Source of the DNA: Seminavis robusta
Taxonomy: Eukaryota; Bacillariophyta; Bacillariophyceae; Naviculales; Naviculaceae
DNA: 64,000 nucleotides
Direction: 5' to 3'
Assembly: GCA_903772945.1 (NCBI GenBank)
Contig: CAICTM010000469.1
Location: 1 to 64,000, forward strand
Shown here: piece after piece, positions 42,574 to 53,839 of the stretch
How the letters are laid out: each line of letters begins with the position of its first letter
Numbering within the stretch: the stretch's first letter is position 1
Translations under genes and position numbers: made by a program
Notes under the pieces: model-generated
Databases searched by the model: none
Seen by the model: only the letters and a program-made list of their open reading frames with translations
Told to the model about the DNA's origin: nothing

Positions 42574-45189
42574 TCCAGATTGGGAGTGAACTATTAATAG
42601 CAGTTCCTTCTAATACACTGTAGGGAGTCTAAGAAATTCCTTCTTTTGCTCCAGCCAACTCTTGACTGAGTCCACAAAGGGGCAAGCCTCGATGCTGGGG
42701 CTTGCAAGACGATTTGCTCGCGAGAGATGGCAACGAGAGAAGGACAAGAGCATCACTCGTACTGAAGCCGATATTGTTGCATCCCACCGTCAAGACAAGC
42801 AGCAGACGTATCCCAAATCGGTGGCAGTATTAACATGTTTGGCAGCCAACCGACACTACGTGTACCTGGTCCGACGTCCATTATGTTGTCGAGACCATTG
42901 TGACCGTGGTGCTCGGCTGTGATTCTGTGATTGCGGTATGGTGGTTTGGGCCAACTAATAAGCCAGCAAAGATATTATAAATCCTGTTTTAACGTGGGAG
43001 ATGGTACCTGTACGTGGCTGAACGGTACTGTATGGTACGCGGACGGGTACGTACTACGGATTCGAGAAGAACTGTCCTTTTCCTGTACTCGGAAGCGGAT
43101 TTCCCACCCTCTCAAGCCAATTTCAGAGGTCCCGAAGCAAATTTCCCTTGAGCTTTACTTTTTTATTTTTTTAAAGAGACGGTGTGCGCACCGAGTAGAG
43201 GCTGGGGGCTCATAAAACGTGTATCACCAATCCCACGAAACGAAGGTGATCCAAAGCAATAAAGTGACCCCTGAAGCAACAATCGAAGAAATAGTAGTGT
43301 ACCCAAGCCAAAACAAGCTCAAAGGGTCACTTTATCTCTTTGGTTGACCTCGCAGAAAAAGGCCGAAAGGACGTCGCTCGACACTAGCTAGCTATTAAAA
43401 TAGCCACCAGACTCGTACAGTAGAGAGAAGCTGCAACCAGAGCGAGTTTGGAGGCCGCAGCGGCAGTGTTGCACCCACATAGTGTTTTCCAAGCAACGGC
43501 GCAGCTGTGGCGCTCAATCTCCTTCCCTTCCTCTTGTTGAGTGCGGCGCGGTGGAGTGGACCGAAATCCTGCTGCTACAACAACAACCATTCCTCGACGA
43601 CTACACCGCCTTTGAAGCTTGCGCTTGTTGCTACATCGGTAGTGGTAATATAGACTAATTGTAGAGACCTTACTTGTATTTTAGAAGCGTCGTTTCGTTG
43701 GGTATCGGCCTCCGGAGCATCGTCATGGTGGTGGTTGACAATCGTCGTCGTTGTTGTTGTTGTTGCCGCTGCAGCCAACTTCGCGCCAATTCGAAAAGTG
43801 AAAAGACGCCAGCACGAGCCAAAAACGCGCGACCGCCTCCAGTTCTTCCGCGAACCGTTAAAATTAAAGGACATTCCTTTGCTTAAGGATAGAGTCAGTA
43901 TCTAACAAGGACCGAGCGGGTTCGGATTACGCCCCAGGTAGAAATGTACAGAAGCTATGTAAAGGAAAGCAAAATCTCCTTCTGAGGGTCGGAAATCAGC
44001 TTCAGCACTATGGGGAAAGGACAGTTCTTCTCGAATCCGTAGTATTGCCATTTGCGATTCCCTCTCCAGGAAGGTCCCATTTGTTCTCCCTTCCCTGGAG
44101 TCTGGAGGTTGGCTCTGGGTTTGAATGGTATCCTGTTGAGCAGTGTTTAGATCTGTAGCTAGTTTGGCCAGACTTGGAGCCTTGAATTGGTTCAGGGTGG
44201 TGCCTGGATATGGACCAGCGGCGTGTCAGGTCCAGGAGTGGAGCCTACCAGCAGGAAAATGAACTGCCACCTGGACTCCACTCACAACTGGACCAACCCA
44301 GACCATGTGAAGCTGCAGCGACAAAATTCTTTTTTCACGTCCTCGGGATCCGCTTGCCCCGGGGCCTACCATAATATCCAAAGCAAAACAAAGTCTCTGA
44401 ACCTCGACCTGTGCATCACGCAGACCAACCTAGACCGGAATTGTGCCTATTCCAAAAGTATGTGTGGGTCTTGCTAGGCACCTGGACCAGTAAGTACCAG
44501 TACCGGCACACCAATACTAGTACAATCATGCTGCATGCTGCATCCAAAGCTCTGCATAACTGCAACATTCCTCAAAGCAAAAAAAAATTGCAAAGTGGAT
44601 CCAAAAAGCTTGGTGAAGCTTCCAGCTGTGCAATGAGAAGCAGTGACAAAATTGCTAGGGAACCGTTAACACATTTGTGCCACGTAAGCTGAAAGGGGCA
44701 ATTTGAGAAACAGCTTTCTGGTGACTAAGATTCGTTAGCGTTCGTCCAGAGGAGCAGTTACTATTGCAAGCTGTACAAAATAGATTTCATCCACAGTTTG
44801 ATTCATGAATAGAACTTCCCCGTTCTCTGACAAAGTGGCATGAAATTGCCCTTTTGCACCACGTCGATTTGGCCTTCGACTCGGAATCGGCAGATGGCAA
44901 AAATTCCGTCATGCAAGACCTCTTCGCCATGGACCCAACGAAAGCGCTCAAGGCTTTAGATTCAGGCAGTGCTGATCGTGGCTCCACTCAATCTGCTATC
45001 CATCACAAAGCCATCAACCAACGGCGCCACGCAGCCCAACAAAAGAAGAAGGTCGCTGGGTCTCTCTGGTTGTTGGATGCTGCCGTCGTCTGTCGGAAAG
45101 GTTCATAATAAAACGCAACGAGTGTTTCGTCAATTCCAAAGCAAACTTTACAAAACCCAAAACCCAAAACACTCAAGGAGATCTGTTAG
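42574..45189. other. Gene-poor region
   Basis: About 2.6 kb without a supportable gene. Features: GGTACC/GTACGT word cluster at 43000-43065; GTT/GTC simple repeat at 43740-43770; a Gly/Trp-rich short frame at 44187 without domain; A-rich tract at 44579-44592. A plus-strand frame at 44854-45108 just upstream of the ankyrin gene has no ATG-to-domain support. Confidence 0.4.
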
Positions 45190-45960
45190 ATGGACAACTT
45201 TCTGACGAGTCCAGATCGAACCCAGCTTGCCGCGATGAAGCCTTGCAGCCTGTTGCCGCCCTCTTCTGGAAAGAAGCGAGGTCGACCCATCCATGGACCA
45301 ACCCCCACCTCCACTACAGCTGGAGCAGCAGCGCAACTGGCGGTGGCTGCCGACGTTGCTGACATTGGCAGTCTCATCAAGATTGATGAAAAGATCAACA
45401 ACCCGGTGGACTTTTTGAAGTCTCTCTTTTCCCTGAGCGACACAACCAAGAAATGGATGGAAAAGAAACAAAGGAAGAACCCTGTTGGCTTTGGAAGACC
45501 CAGCGAAGATGCCGTGGAAGCCTACGACCTGATAGTGGTTCGTGCCATTCGAGAACGCAATGTGGACAAGCTCCGCGCCATGCTGGAGGAAGGGCGCAAG
45601 TTTGACGCTTCGAATAGGTTTGGTGAATCGCTCATTCACATGGCTTGTCGTCGCGGAGACTTGGGGGTGATCCAGTTCTTGATTGACGAAGCCAATGTCC
45701 GGTTGGATGTCGCGGATGATTTCGGAAGGACGCCGCTCCATGATGCCTGCTGGACCAGCAAGCCCAATCTGGATGTTGTGGGCCTCTTGCTCAAAAAGAT
45801 TCCACCCAGCATGTTGCTCATGGAAGATGTCAGAGGCCACACACCCTTTTGTTACGCTCGAAAGGAGCATCGGCCTACCTGGGTGGCCTTTCTTCGTGAC
45901 AATGCACACCACATTCTACAACGGGTATCGATTGTGCAGGCAATTGAACTGCTGGACTAG
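45190..45960 (+). CDS. Ankyrin-repeat protein, diatom type (copy 2)
   Basis: Paralogue of the gene at 26089: 256 residues, single-exon. The N-terminus differs (Pro/Ser/Gly-rich, with KKRGRP, an AT-hook-like basic patch near residue 30). The core is collinear: DFLKSLFSLS, GRPSEDAVEAYDLIVVRAIR, NRFGESLIHMACRRG, DDFGRTPLHDACWTSKPN and LLMEDVRGHTPFCYARKEH. Two to three ankyrin repeats are visible. The degree of divergence suggests an older family member and not a recent local duplication. The role is probably protein binding, unknown in detail. Confidence 0.85.
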   Translation: MDNFLTSPDRTQLAAMKPCSLLPPSSGKKRGRPIHGPTPTSTTAGAAAQLAVAADVADIGSLIKIDEKINNPVDFLKSLFSLSDTTKKWMEKKQRKNPVGFGRPSEDAVEAYDLIVVRAIRERNVDKLRAMLEEGRKFDASNRFGESLIHMACRRGDLGVIQFLIDEANVRLDVADDFGRTPLHDACWTSKPNLDVVGLLLKKIPPSMLLMEDVRGHTPFCYARKEHRPTWVAFLRDNAHHILQRVSIVQAIELLD

Positions 45961-46340
45961 CTAGCTAGAGTTGATGGCATTGCCGGTTGGCCAGCTAATT
46001 TTGTTAGAGAAGAACCTTGGGAAAAATCGTGTACAAGTACACTCAGGAGACAGGGACGAGTTGTCGATAATCCGTCCTTGCCTCGTGAACCTTAGACTAG
46101 TAACGTTTTGATTTGGCACCAGCTATCTATTTCAGGCTCCTAATAAAACTAGCTAGGGCATCGGTGTACGGTAATCGGAAGGTTGGACCCTCGCAGCAAA
46201 ACTGGTCCTGCAGTAGCACCGTGGCCACTGTCTCTGGGCGCACCTGATGAAGCGAGCTGGTGTACATCACCATGCTGACTACGTACGCCATTATGGACTC
46301 TTTCTGAACGTGCTCGATCATCGTGATGTTGGTGCCGGTA
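45961..46340. other. Spacer left of the DNA transposon
   Basis: Begins with CTAGCTAGCTAG immediately after the ankyrin stop codon. No gene is seen. Confidence 0.4.
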
Positions 46341-46349
46341 CATGTACCA

Positions 46350-46374
46350 GGGAGGAGCAGGAAAACGCATTACA
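46350..46374 (+). repeat. Left terminal inverted repeat
   Basis: 25 bp matching the reverse complement of 49813-49837 at 24 of 25 positions; core GAGCAGGAAAACGCATTACA-like sequence with one G/A difference nearer the end. Confidence 0.8.
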
Positions 46375-46567
46375 CAGCTACTAGTACAACACCACTACAT
46401 CATTGTTGCTTGATACTAGTATCTCTTATTCTTCTACAAGGGTATTCAACAAGCTACCCTTTTTGGTTACATGAGCACTCAACATGTTGCTCCTAGATTG
46501 GTTGGTTGTTGTTCTTGTTTACAGTGTGCCTAACACACATCAAAGCCATGGCTGTTGTTGAGTTTGT

Positions 46568-47476
46568 CTAGTGATGAGGGGTCAGGTTGTTGTATTCAAT
46601 ATCACCCTTCTTCTTGCCCTTGGCATGCCTCTTCCTCATGACAAAGGATTGAGCTACCCTTTTCTTCCTTTTCTCAGCCAAGTCAACATGGCAGAACAAT
46701 GCACCAGACTCAAAGCTGGGGAAGGTAACATTCAAAGTAGAGGGATCAACTGGAAAGGGGAGCTCCATGGCTAACTCTGAAATGACATCACCTCTGACAT
46801 CAAGGATGGACCTGACATACTGCTGCATGGCATGGCGCCTCACATTGGTATCCTCTAGGTTCTCCCTTGTGTGTTGTTGATAGAGATAATAGAACTCCCC
46901 AATATCCAAGAGGTCTTGGTGCCACTTCTCACTGATTGTTAGCTTCTTGCCATTCGCAGAGACCATGGTTTCGATGTCGGCTTCAGTCGCGCCACTGCTC
47001 AGCCAGACAATAATAGTGACATGGCGAATGCCATGTTCATTCTCCCATTCCTTGACCATCCTCTTTGGCTTCCAAGTAGTGGGGCCATCCTCTTCCGCAA
47101 CATCATCCTCATCATCGTTGTCAGCCATTGAAGGAAGCTGCGCAACTGCAGGAGGCCTGGCTGCCACGACAGGGACTTGGTTGCGAGGGACGAAACTTGG
47201 AAGAATGGGTAGTGGACCATCATCTTCTTGTGGTGGTTGTGGTCCCCTGAGAGCAACACCAGCAGCCATTCCTCTGGCTTTGTTGAACTGAGATCGAAAC
47301 TGGTTTGTGGAGTACTTCTGGAATCGCTCATGCATGGCTCTCACAGCGGCGGGTTGTTCATCAGTGATGGTTCCATTGTGGAACAGTCGAAGCAGAAACT
47401 TGAAGTCGGGACCATCTTGCTTGAAGATGTGCTTCACAGGTTCCCCTTTCTTTGTCACGCTCTTTCTGGAGGACAT
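46568..47476 (-). CDS. Unknown transposon-borne protein, possible HSP20/p23-like domain
   Basis: 302 residues from the ATG at 47476, no intron. The N-terminal third is basic and helical (FLLRLFHNGTITDEQPAAVR, FRSQFNKARG). An acidic linker follows (DNDDEDDVAEED). The middle reads WKPKRMVKEWENEHG and VTIIVWLSSGATEADIETMV; this alternation of strands resembles an HSP20/CS-type beta-sandwich, but the match is by feel only. The C-terminus is strongly basic (KRKKRVAQSFVMRKRHAKGK), as in nucleic-acid-binding or nuclear proteins. It sits inside the inverted repeats and is divergent from the transposase, so it is likely the element's second gene, in the place where Harbinger elements carry a Myb-like partner. 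Confidence 0.65.
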   Translation of the reverse strand: MSSRKSVTKKGEPVKHIFKQDGPDFKFLLRLFHNGTITDEQPAAVRAMHERFQKYSTNQFRSQFNKARGMAAGVALRGPQPPQEDDGPLPILPSFVPRNQVPVVAARPPAVAQLPSMADNDDEDDVAEEDGPTTWKPKRMVKEWENEHGIRHVTIIVWLSSGATEADIETMVSANGKKLTISEKWHQDLLDIGEFYYLYQQHTRENLEDTNVRRHAMQQYVRSILDVRGDVISELAMELPFPVDPSTLNVTFPSFESGALFCHVDLAEKRKKRVAQSFVMRKRHAKGKKKGDIEYNNLTPHH

Positions 47477-48714
47477 TGTCGATTGCTTCTTGCTTGGCCA
47501 ATTGCTTTTGCTTTGGATGGTGGTTTCGATTTGTGAGAAGAAGAGAGGAGCGCCATTCTGAGAGGAAGAAGATCACCATCTTGGTTGGCTACTACTGGTA
47601 TCAGTGGAAGTTTACTGGTTGTGCAGTTTTGTGCAGTTCGCTTCACTGGCAAGATCAATCTTGCCGGTTACCAGTTACCACCGGCACGACCGGCACGAAT
47701 AAAATTTCAGATGCATGTGAGAAACTCCAAGAGTTATCGGTCATACTGGTTAGCGATTTTTCTTTGCCTCTCAGTCATGTGGAATGGCGCGCTGCTTGCT
47801 TGGCCAACTCGATTCCAACCGTTGGTTCCACAAATCAATCTCACAATTTTGACCTCCATTTTGCTAGGGTGTGCCATGGTGTGATACGCCCATCACAGAA
47901 CGCACCCACACACAAATCACTCTTTCAAGGTGTCGATCTGGAGGTCTACAAGGACCCAGCCTGATCAACCTGGGCGCTCTCTGCTTTTACTAATAATAGA
48001 CAGTGCACCTGAGCCTTCTTTGGCTAGGAAGGTGGTCTTCTAGGTTTCGATATCGCCTCCTGAAATTGGTGATCCAGGGCATCACAACGTCCTGGAACGC
48101 TTTTTACCAGGGCGTTGTACACTCTTCAGCACTGCAAACCGCCATTGCTGGTGTTGTGCGTGTACAAATAAAGCATGCTTTAGAAGGTCTGTATCACTAG
48201 ACGTATTGGTAGTGGTGTATTCTCTCTGATATCGCGAGTCCTCTAGCCGGTATACCTATAATGGGCAATTTCTGTCTTTGAGGATGAAAGGCGAACTTCA
48301 CCAAGGCAAACCACAGCAGAATAGACGAAAATGTGAACAAAAAATTGAACCTGATTTGAATTATTGCGCGAAAAAGACAAGCACATAAACACCAAACGTC
48401 CGGTACTCCTCTCTTAAGCCAAGCAGGATTCGCTCTCTGAATTGCCATTCCTGTCAACCACCAGCAAAATAGTCACTATATTTCGCTTCTCCACCATGAG
48501 CATCTCTTTTTGCCAGAACACCACCATGACCATCTTGGACGGCATCTCTTTTCTTGCCGGTACACCTTCAATGTGGTCTTACAAGGTAGTCAATGGCGAA
48601 ACGCTACTGGATTGTACAGAGGGCTACAGGTAAGCCGGACATGACTTGATCTATTATCTTGGAGGTTTCTGTCGTCGAAATTCTCACAAAATTGACTTTC
48701 GCTCATCAACCACA

Positions 48715-49679
48715 ATGCAGATAACACCAACCACCATTATCCGTACTGCTTCCCTCTACCAAGGCCTTGCAGCCAGGGCAGTGGATCATGAGACATATCG
48801 CTACCACCAGACGTTTCGAGGATGCTTTGGTGTCTGTCCTGAGCTGGCGGCAGAACTGTGGAACATGCTGGACGATGAAGATCCCCTCAGTGACATTCGA
48901 TGGGTAACCTACTTTCTGGCCACACTCATGTTCCTGAGAACTTACACTGTCACCGCTGTATTGGCCATGATCTTCATGAAGGATGAAAAGACAATTCGCC
49001 ATTGGGTGTGGGTGTTCATTGAGAAGATCGCTACTCTTGACTTGGTACGTGACAACCAAGCTAGCGCTAGCGCTTTTTCTTTTCTTCATTGCCGACTCCA
49101 CAAATACAGAGACCTCACCATGTACATGCTACACTCCACCATCACTGCTGCTCAAGATCAGATGGGAGAACAGACTGATGAATGACAATGGCAGTCGGTG
49201 TCTGGTAACTGTTGATGGCACCGACTTTCGCATCCGGGAACCAGGTCCTTTCTCTACTGGCTGGTATACCAAGAAGTTTAATGGTCCTGGATTGAGGTAT
49301 GAAATTGGTGTATGTATTCAAACTGGATGGATTGTGTGGATGAATGGTCCCTTCCCTTGTGGCGGATGGGTTGATATTGCCATTTCTTTGTCATCTTTGG
49401 TCCACATGTTTGAGGGAGATGAGAGAGCTGTGGCTGACAAAGGGTACAGGGGTATCCTCGGTTCTTTGACTGCTCATGGCGACACCTTGACAATCAACAA
49501 CAGACTAGCAGGAAGGCTCTTGCAAGGGCCAGGCACGAATGTGTCAATAGAAGGCTGAAGGAATGGGGCTGCCTCCTTCAGAGGTGGCGCCATTCCCTTG
49601 ATAAACATGGTAAGATGGCCCATGCTGTGGCCAACATTGTGCAGCTCCAGATCATGGACCGGCCAATGTGGCAGGTGTA
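48715..49679 (+). CDS. DDE transposase, PIF/Harbinger-like, with one frame break near the end
   Basis: The transposase cuts and pastes the element at the inverted ends. Exon 1 runs 48715-49044 (helical N-terminal region, WVFIEKIATLDL). A 112-nt GT-AG intron (49045-49156) follows. Exon 2 begins IRWENRLMNDNGSRCL with VTVDGTDFRI (first catalytic Asp), GPFPCGGWVDIAI (region of the second acid) and AVADKGYRG (third). From about 49450 the family C-terminus (ARHECVNRRLKEWGCLLQ to MWQV, stop at 49679) lies in another frame, while the first frame ends at 49558. One indel near 49450-49490 would explain this, so the copy is probably non-autonomous now. The exact N-terminal start is uncertain. Confidence 0.75.
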
Positions 49680-49812
49680 GTACTATGATAGAGTCAACAA
49701 TGAGTTTGACTTTGATTATTAAAATAGTTTGTAGTTACTCTAGTTGCAGCCTCACTATTAGCCATAGCATTGACAGTCAACAACCAACCAGTCTACTCAG
49801 GCGTGTAATGCT

Positions 49813-49837
49813 TGTAATGCGTTTTCCTGCTTCTCCC
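49813..49837 (-). repeat. Right terminal inverted repeat
   Basis: 25 bp, reverse complement of 46350-46374 with one mismatch. It lies 134 bp beyond the transposase stop. Confidence 0.8.
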
Positions 49838-49845
49838 AGTGCATG

Positions 49846-50100
49846 ACAGCAAACAAACTCTTTCAGACACAACCCCAAAACAGGAGACATCGCATCGTCC
49901 AACTTTTGCTGTCTCTACCGCTTCGATGGCTTCTACTCAGTACCATGCACCATACTGTACCTGTGCTGTGGTACCGTACCGGTACGGCATGCTTGGATGT
50001 TGTACTTGTTGTTTCATGTATGTGGAAGTACAATGTACAGTACAGTCAGATTTGTATCATCCTTACGATAGTCAGCATTTTCAACCCCAATACTACCCAC
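49846..50100. other. Spacer rich in GTAC/ACCGGT words
   Basis: No gene. A dense run of palindromic words is at 49945-50045, including GGTACCGTACCGGTACGGC. Confidence 0.4.
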
Positions 50101-50104
50101 AGTG

Positions 50105-50475
50105 GAGCCGTCTTTGAAGAATGTAACAATGTCACCATCCGATGTCAGGCGGTTCAAGCATGCACCAAACCTCCAGGCCAATCATCTGTGGCTGTTTCTG
50201 ACATCATGAACAACAATGCATGCTTCAGTTGAGCCTTGATGAGATACAATCTTGCCTTGTTGTGCATTGCCCTAGCCTTCTTGTCATCTTCAGAGTCTCC
50301 AGTAACTTCAGCTTCTTTGGTGGGTAAAGCGGGATGCTTAGTAGAAGCGAGCATGGCACTAAACCCAACAAAGTAGCAAAGGCTGTAAACCTCATCCACC
50401 ACGCCTGAAAATCCTCTTGTTTGCCCGAAAAGGTGGGCACCTTCATGCTCTTGTGAGCTTCAGTCGCGTCCATAC
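50105..50475 (-). mobile_element. Fragment of a Ty1/copia-type gag gene (fossil)
   Basis: Minus-strand sequence resembles the start of a copia-class gag as found in diatom CoDi elements: KSMKVPTFSGKQEDFQAWWM followed by a region with SEDDKKARAMHNKA and DWPGGLVHA. Only a few hundred bases remain, no LTR is recognised, and the piece is broken. Its age cannot be judged from one fragment. Confidence 0.55.
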
Positions 50476-50872
50476 TTGAACACAGCACGGTGGCCATGAG
50501 CCACACCAACAGAATGAACCACTTGGTCTTCATCCTCGAAACTTGACAATGTCTGAAATCCTCAAACCTGCACAACCCGTCGCCAGAATCTTCTAGCACT
50601 CGTCAGTGCAATGGGATTCTCTTCGATGCTTCTCCGTTCTCCATCATCCATTCACCATCATTCTTCTCCGTTCACTGCGGTTTGAATACACATACTAAAT
50701 ATGGGTTTTAATTGCTCATGAGCTGTGTTAGCTAGCAGCAGTGGCAGCGTTCCCAGGATTGCAGTGATTCGAATTTGCCAGTCAACCGAATTGAACAGTC
50801 ATGCAAGGGGAGAATCATGCTTAGACCCATTGCGCTATACTGGTTCCACACTCCGGCTTAATGTTCTAATAG
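50476..50872. other. Short spacer between copia scrap and LRR gene
   Basis: No gene is seen; the 3' flank of the LRR gene. Confidence 0.3.
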
Positions 50873-53177
50873 CTACGGGCAAGTGCAAGTCTCACAGCTG
50901 CAGACGAGTTCCTCACAATCATAGTTGAAGTGACAGGGAAACGAGCCTTCCATGGATGGTGAACTCCAGTTGCAAGATGGACTCATCAAGAAGCACAACC
51001 CCTCCGGGATGCTGCCTGTCAGATTGTTTCCAACAATGTTCAATGCGCCTTGGGGACCACTACTCCTTGGGTCAAACTCAGCAGGAAGCGTCCCGGTAAG
51101 CTGATTGTTCTGAAGGGAAACCAGCCTCATTGGGACTCTTGCCAGCTCGGATGGGATTGGCCCAACCAGGGCATTGGAACTGAGATCGAGAACTTTCATG
51201 TTAGGGAAGTTTCCAAGTTCAGATGGGATTGTTCCAACCAAAGAATTGGAACCCAGTGACAAGGCAACAGCTTCAGATAAACCCGCAAATTCGGAAGGAA
51301 TGGGGCCTGTTATCAAGGGACTGAAGTCAATGTTGACTGAGCGCACCTTCGTCCATTGCCCTATAGTAGTTGGGATGGGTCCAGTTAGGAGAGTTTTGCT
51401 GGCTGAGAATCTAAAAAGATTGGTCATCATTCCCAGCTCTGAGGGGATTGGTCCTGTTGTGTTCTGGCCGGACAAAAGAAGCTCTTTCGTTTTATTTGTG
51501 AGTTCATATAGATTCTTCAAAATGGTGGGACGTCATTGATTCTCCATGTCACTTACCACGCATCTCTGTGAGGCAACCAAGCTCGGTGGGGATTGTGCCA
51601 GGGTCAAACTGATTGGGAACAGGTTGCAGCCTTGTCAAGGTCGTGAGAAGCCCCAGCTCTGATGGTATAGTACCGAAGAAACGGTTTGTGTCAAATGTAA
51701 GATGAGAGAGGTTGGTCGAAAACAAGCCGAATTCGGTGTGGATGGTCCCTTCAAATAGATTGCCCTCCAAGGCAAGCCGCCTCAAGTTGTTGAGAAGAAG
51801 CAGTTCTGTCGGGAGTATACCTGAAGGCAATGGAAGGGAAGTTGAGCATATATATGTGGTGCAGGAAAGGGAACGCGGCACTCAAGCTTGACGACGTGTG
51901 TTTCGCACCGGTGAACCTGTTGTTGTGGAATGCTATGGACTCCAATGCACGCATTTTTGCAATCTCCGTGGGCAACGTGCCGACTAGGCCAGGATGCCTC
52001 ATTATGATGAGTTCTTGGAGCGACGTAAGCAGAGCAAGCTCTCTTGGTAAATATCCAGCGAGATTCTAGTAGAGCCATGGAAAATATATCATATATGGGT
52101 GATCAAATGCCAGCTCGAGGGCAAACCAAGGTAGCCACTTACATTCGTATTAAAAACTAGCCTCGTAGCAGACTGGTTTGTTGGATCACAGGACAGCCTC
52201 GTAACAGTCTGGTCCGCCAGTGTTGGATCAAAGGATTCGAGCATCCACTCACATTCATGGAGTGTGTAGTTGAGGAAACTGTCCTGGGTGATCCACTCGT
52301 GTCCTTTTGTGCTGAAGTATAGAACGGCCAAACCAAAGCGCTGAAGACGCCGTTCGTCATCGTAGCGATCAAATGAAGGATCTTCCAGCATCCAGTCCCA
52401 AGCCTGGCTCTGCGCGTTAGAGCCCTGCTGGATAGCTGTGACAGTGTAGTCTGGTAGTAAAGCCAATAGTTTGTCTTGGTCCGACGAGGGCATCTCTGTT
52501 GGTTGGACAGACGGCGAAGCAGTTGGACGGGGCGACGTTTGTTCGTCGCTATCGGCTCTCGAACGGAGAACCACCACAACGGCAGCGACAATCACGACGA
52601 GGACGCATAGAAGCAGAATGAGGAGCAGGCCTTTGCTTGCATCTTTTGCCTGTTCTCTTGCCTGTACAGGCGTTGCAACTTCGATATCACGCTGTTCATC
52701 TTCTTCCACTGGTCTTGCTTGCGCCAATCCCGCACCGGTATCTTCTGGCGCGGCGACTTCGTCAGGCCTTGTGGGCTCTTGAGCTCGGACTGGACCAGCT
52801 AGACCACGGGCGCCAAGAGCCCGACCGCCCATGGCGTATGCCCCAGGCCCATCCGTTTGCGGGGGCGCTCGGATAGGTGGCAATGGCTGGATCTCTTCTC
52901 GCACATCTTCAATCGTATCAGGTCTGGTTGCTGCAGCAGTGGCGGAAGTTGGTCGCGCGGAAGTAGTAGATTCGACAGCTCCTTCCTCAGGCTTTGGTGG
53001 CTCCTTGTCTGTGGAGGTGTCCGCACCCAGCTCAGGCTTCTCGTCGTCGGAACCTTCTGTGATGAATGGCGGCTCCTTGTCTGTGGAGGTGTCCGCACCC
53101 AGCTCATGCTTCTCGTCGTCGGGACCTTCTGTGATGAATTCGTCGTCATGGCCCACACTACTCATTATCTTGTTCAT
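50873..53177 (-). CDS. Leucine-rich-repeat transmembrane protein
   Basis: Receptor-like LRR protein of the kind abundant in pennate diatoms. Exons are 53177-52143, 52065-51909 and 51820-51557, then 51514-50873. The first exon encodes an acidic, disordered N-terminus with a 26-residue unit repeated twice (EKxELGADTSTDKEPP), Pro-rich linkers, and one membrane helix (LLLILLLCVLVVIVAAVVVVL). After it, a WD/YDDERRLQRFGLAVLYFST cap leads into about 10-12 plant-type LRRs (TGPIPSEL, GTIPSELGNFPNM). A Cys-rich end (CSCETCTCP) closes the protein. There is no kinase domain, so signalling would need a partner. The last junction is odd: canonical sites give a 42-nt intron and leave the frame off by one base. 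It may therefore be an indel or a mis-called border. Confidence 0.75.
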
Positions 53178-53839
53178 TGCTTCGAAACGCAAAGTCCTCT
53201 CAATGCGTGCTAGCCAAAATAAAATGTGGCCTCGCGATTGAGGTGCTCTATTGTTGTCGAGCTAACAAGCACCCCGAAAAATTTAATGAAAAAATGAGAT
53301 ACCAGTAAGGGCGGGTTGGTGTGTTGGTGTACTGTAAAAGGGCTATCATAGGAGATGGCAACTTCACTTTACTCACTTCACTCTTCACTGTTCACTGGTC
53401 TTCCTCGGAAGTCTTTGGATCCAGAACAGCTGTGTCCGGTACTACATTGCTTCCGCACAAGTGACTTTGTATTTAACCGCTCATGCCCCAGAATGTGCCC
53501 AAAAGTAAGCAATTAATTGACAAGTACAGCTCAAGCAGTCATGCAAGTGCAGGCGTGTGCCTTCTCTAGACTACTGTATTCGATTGTGTCTTATGAAAAC
53601 AACAATAGTCAAGTTAGACTACACACGCCCATCAAACCAAAGGGATCCGCTGCCTCGTGTTAATAAGCGCGATAGAGCCTGCAGGCCGTACTCTAGTAAT
53701 TTGTATAGCTAAATATTTCTAGCCAGTAACGGATAAGCCTCAACTCTAATGAAGGTATCCTGTCAGCGTGGAGCCACTCTCACTCCACAAACTTTTGAAT
53801 CGATCGAAAAAAGAAAGAGGCACAATGGCGCTTTTCCTC
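53178..53839. other. Spacer between LRR gene and gypsy array
   Basis: Upstream region of the LRR gene. No gene and no target-site duplication for the adjacent LTR are recognised. Confidence 0.4.

Larger units (their letters stand above)
46341..49845. mobile_element. Harbinger-like (DDE_Tnp_4-type) DNA transposon, two genes
   Basis: A 3.5-kb element is bounded by near-perfect inverted ends. The left end has GGGAGGAGCAGGAAAACGCATTACA-type sequence at 46350-46374, and its reverse complement lies at 49813-49837 with one mismatch. Similarity may extend outward to a shared CATG on both sides. Inside are two divergent genes: an unknown protein on the minus strand and a DDE transposase on the plus strand. 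That two-gene layout is known for PIF/Harbinger elements. I could not settle the target-site duplication. The transposase 3' part appears shifted in frame, so this copy may be inactive. Confidence 0.75.

Noticed and set aside
44187-44692. Two 93-96 codon plus-strand frames
   Set aside because: No domain and no splice-compatible extension; composition is like the surrounding spacer.
48442-48720. Upstream exon for the transposase ending TGTACAGAGGGCTACAG/GTAAGC
   Set aside because: The donor looks good, but joining it to the AG before the transposase frame gives a phase mismatch and a stop, so I kept the start at 48715.
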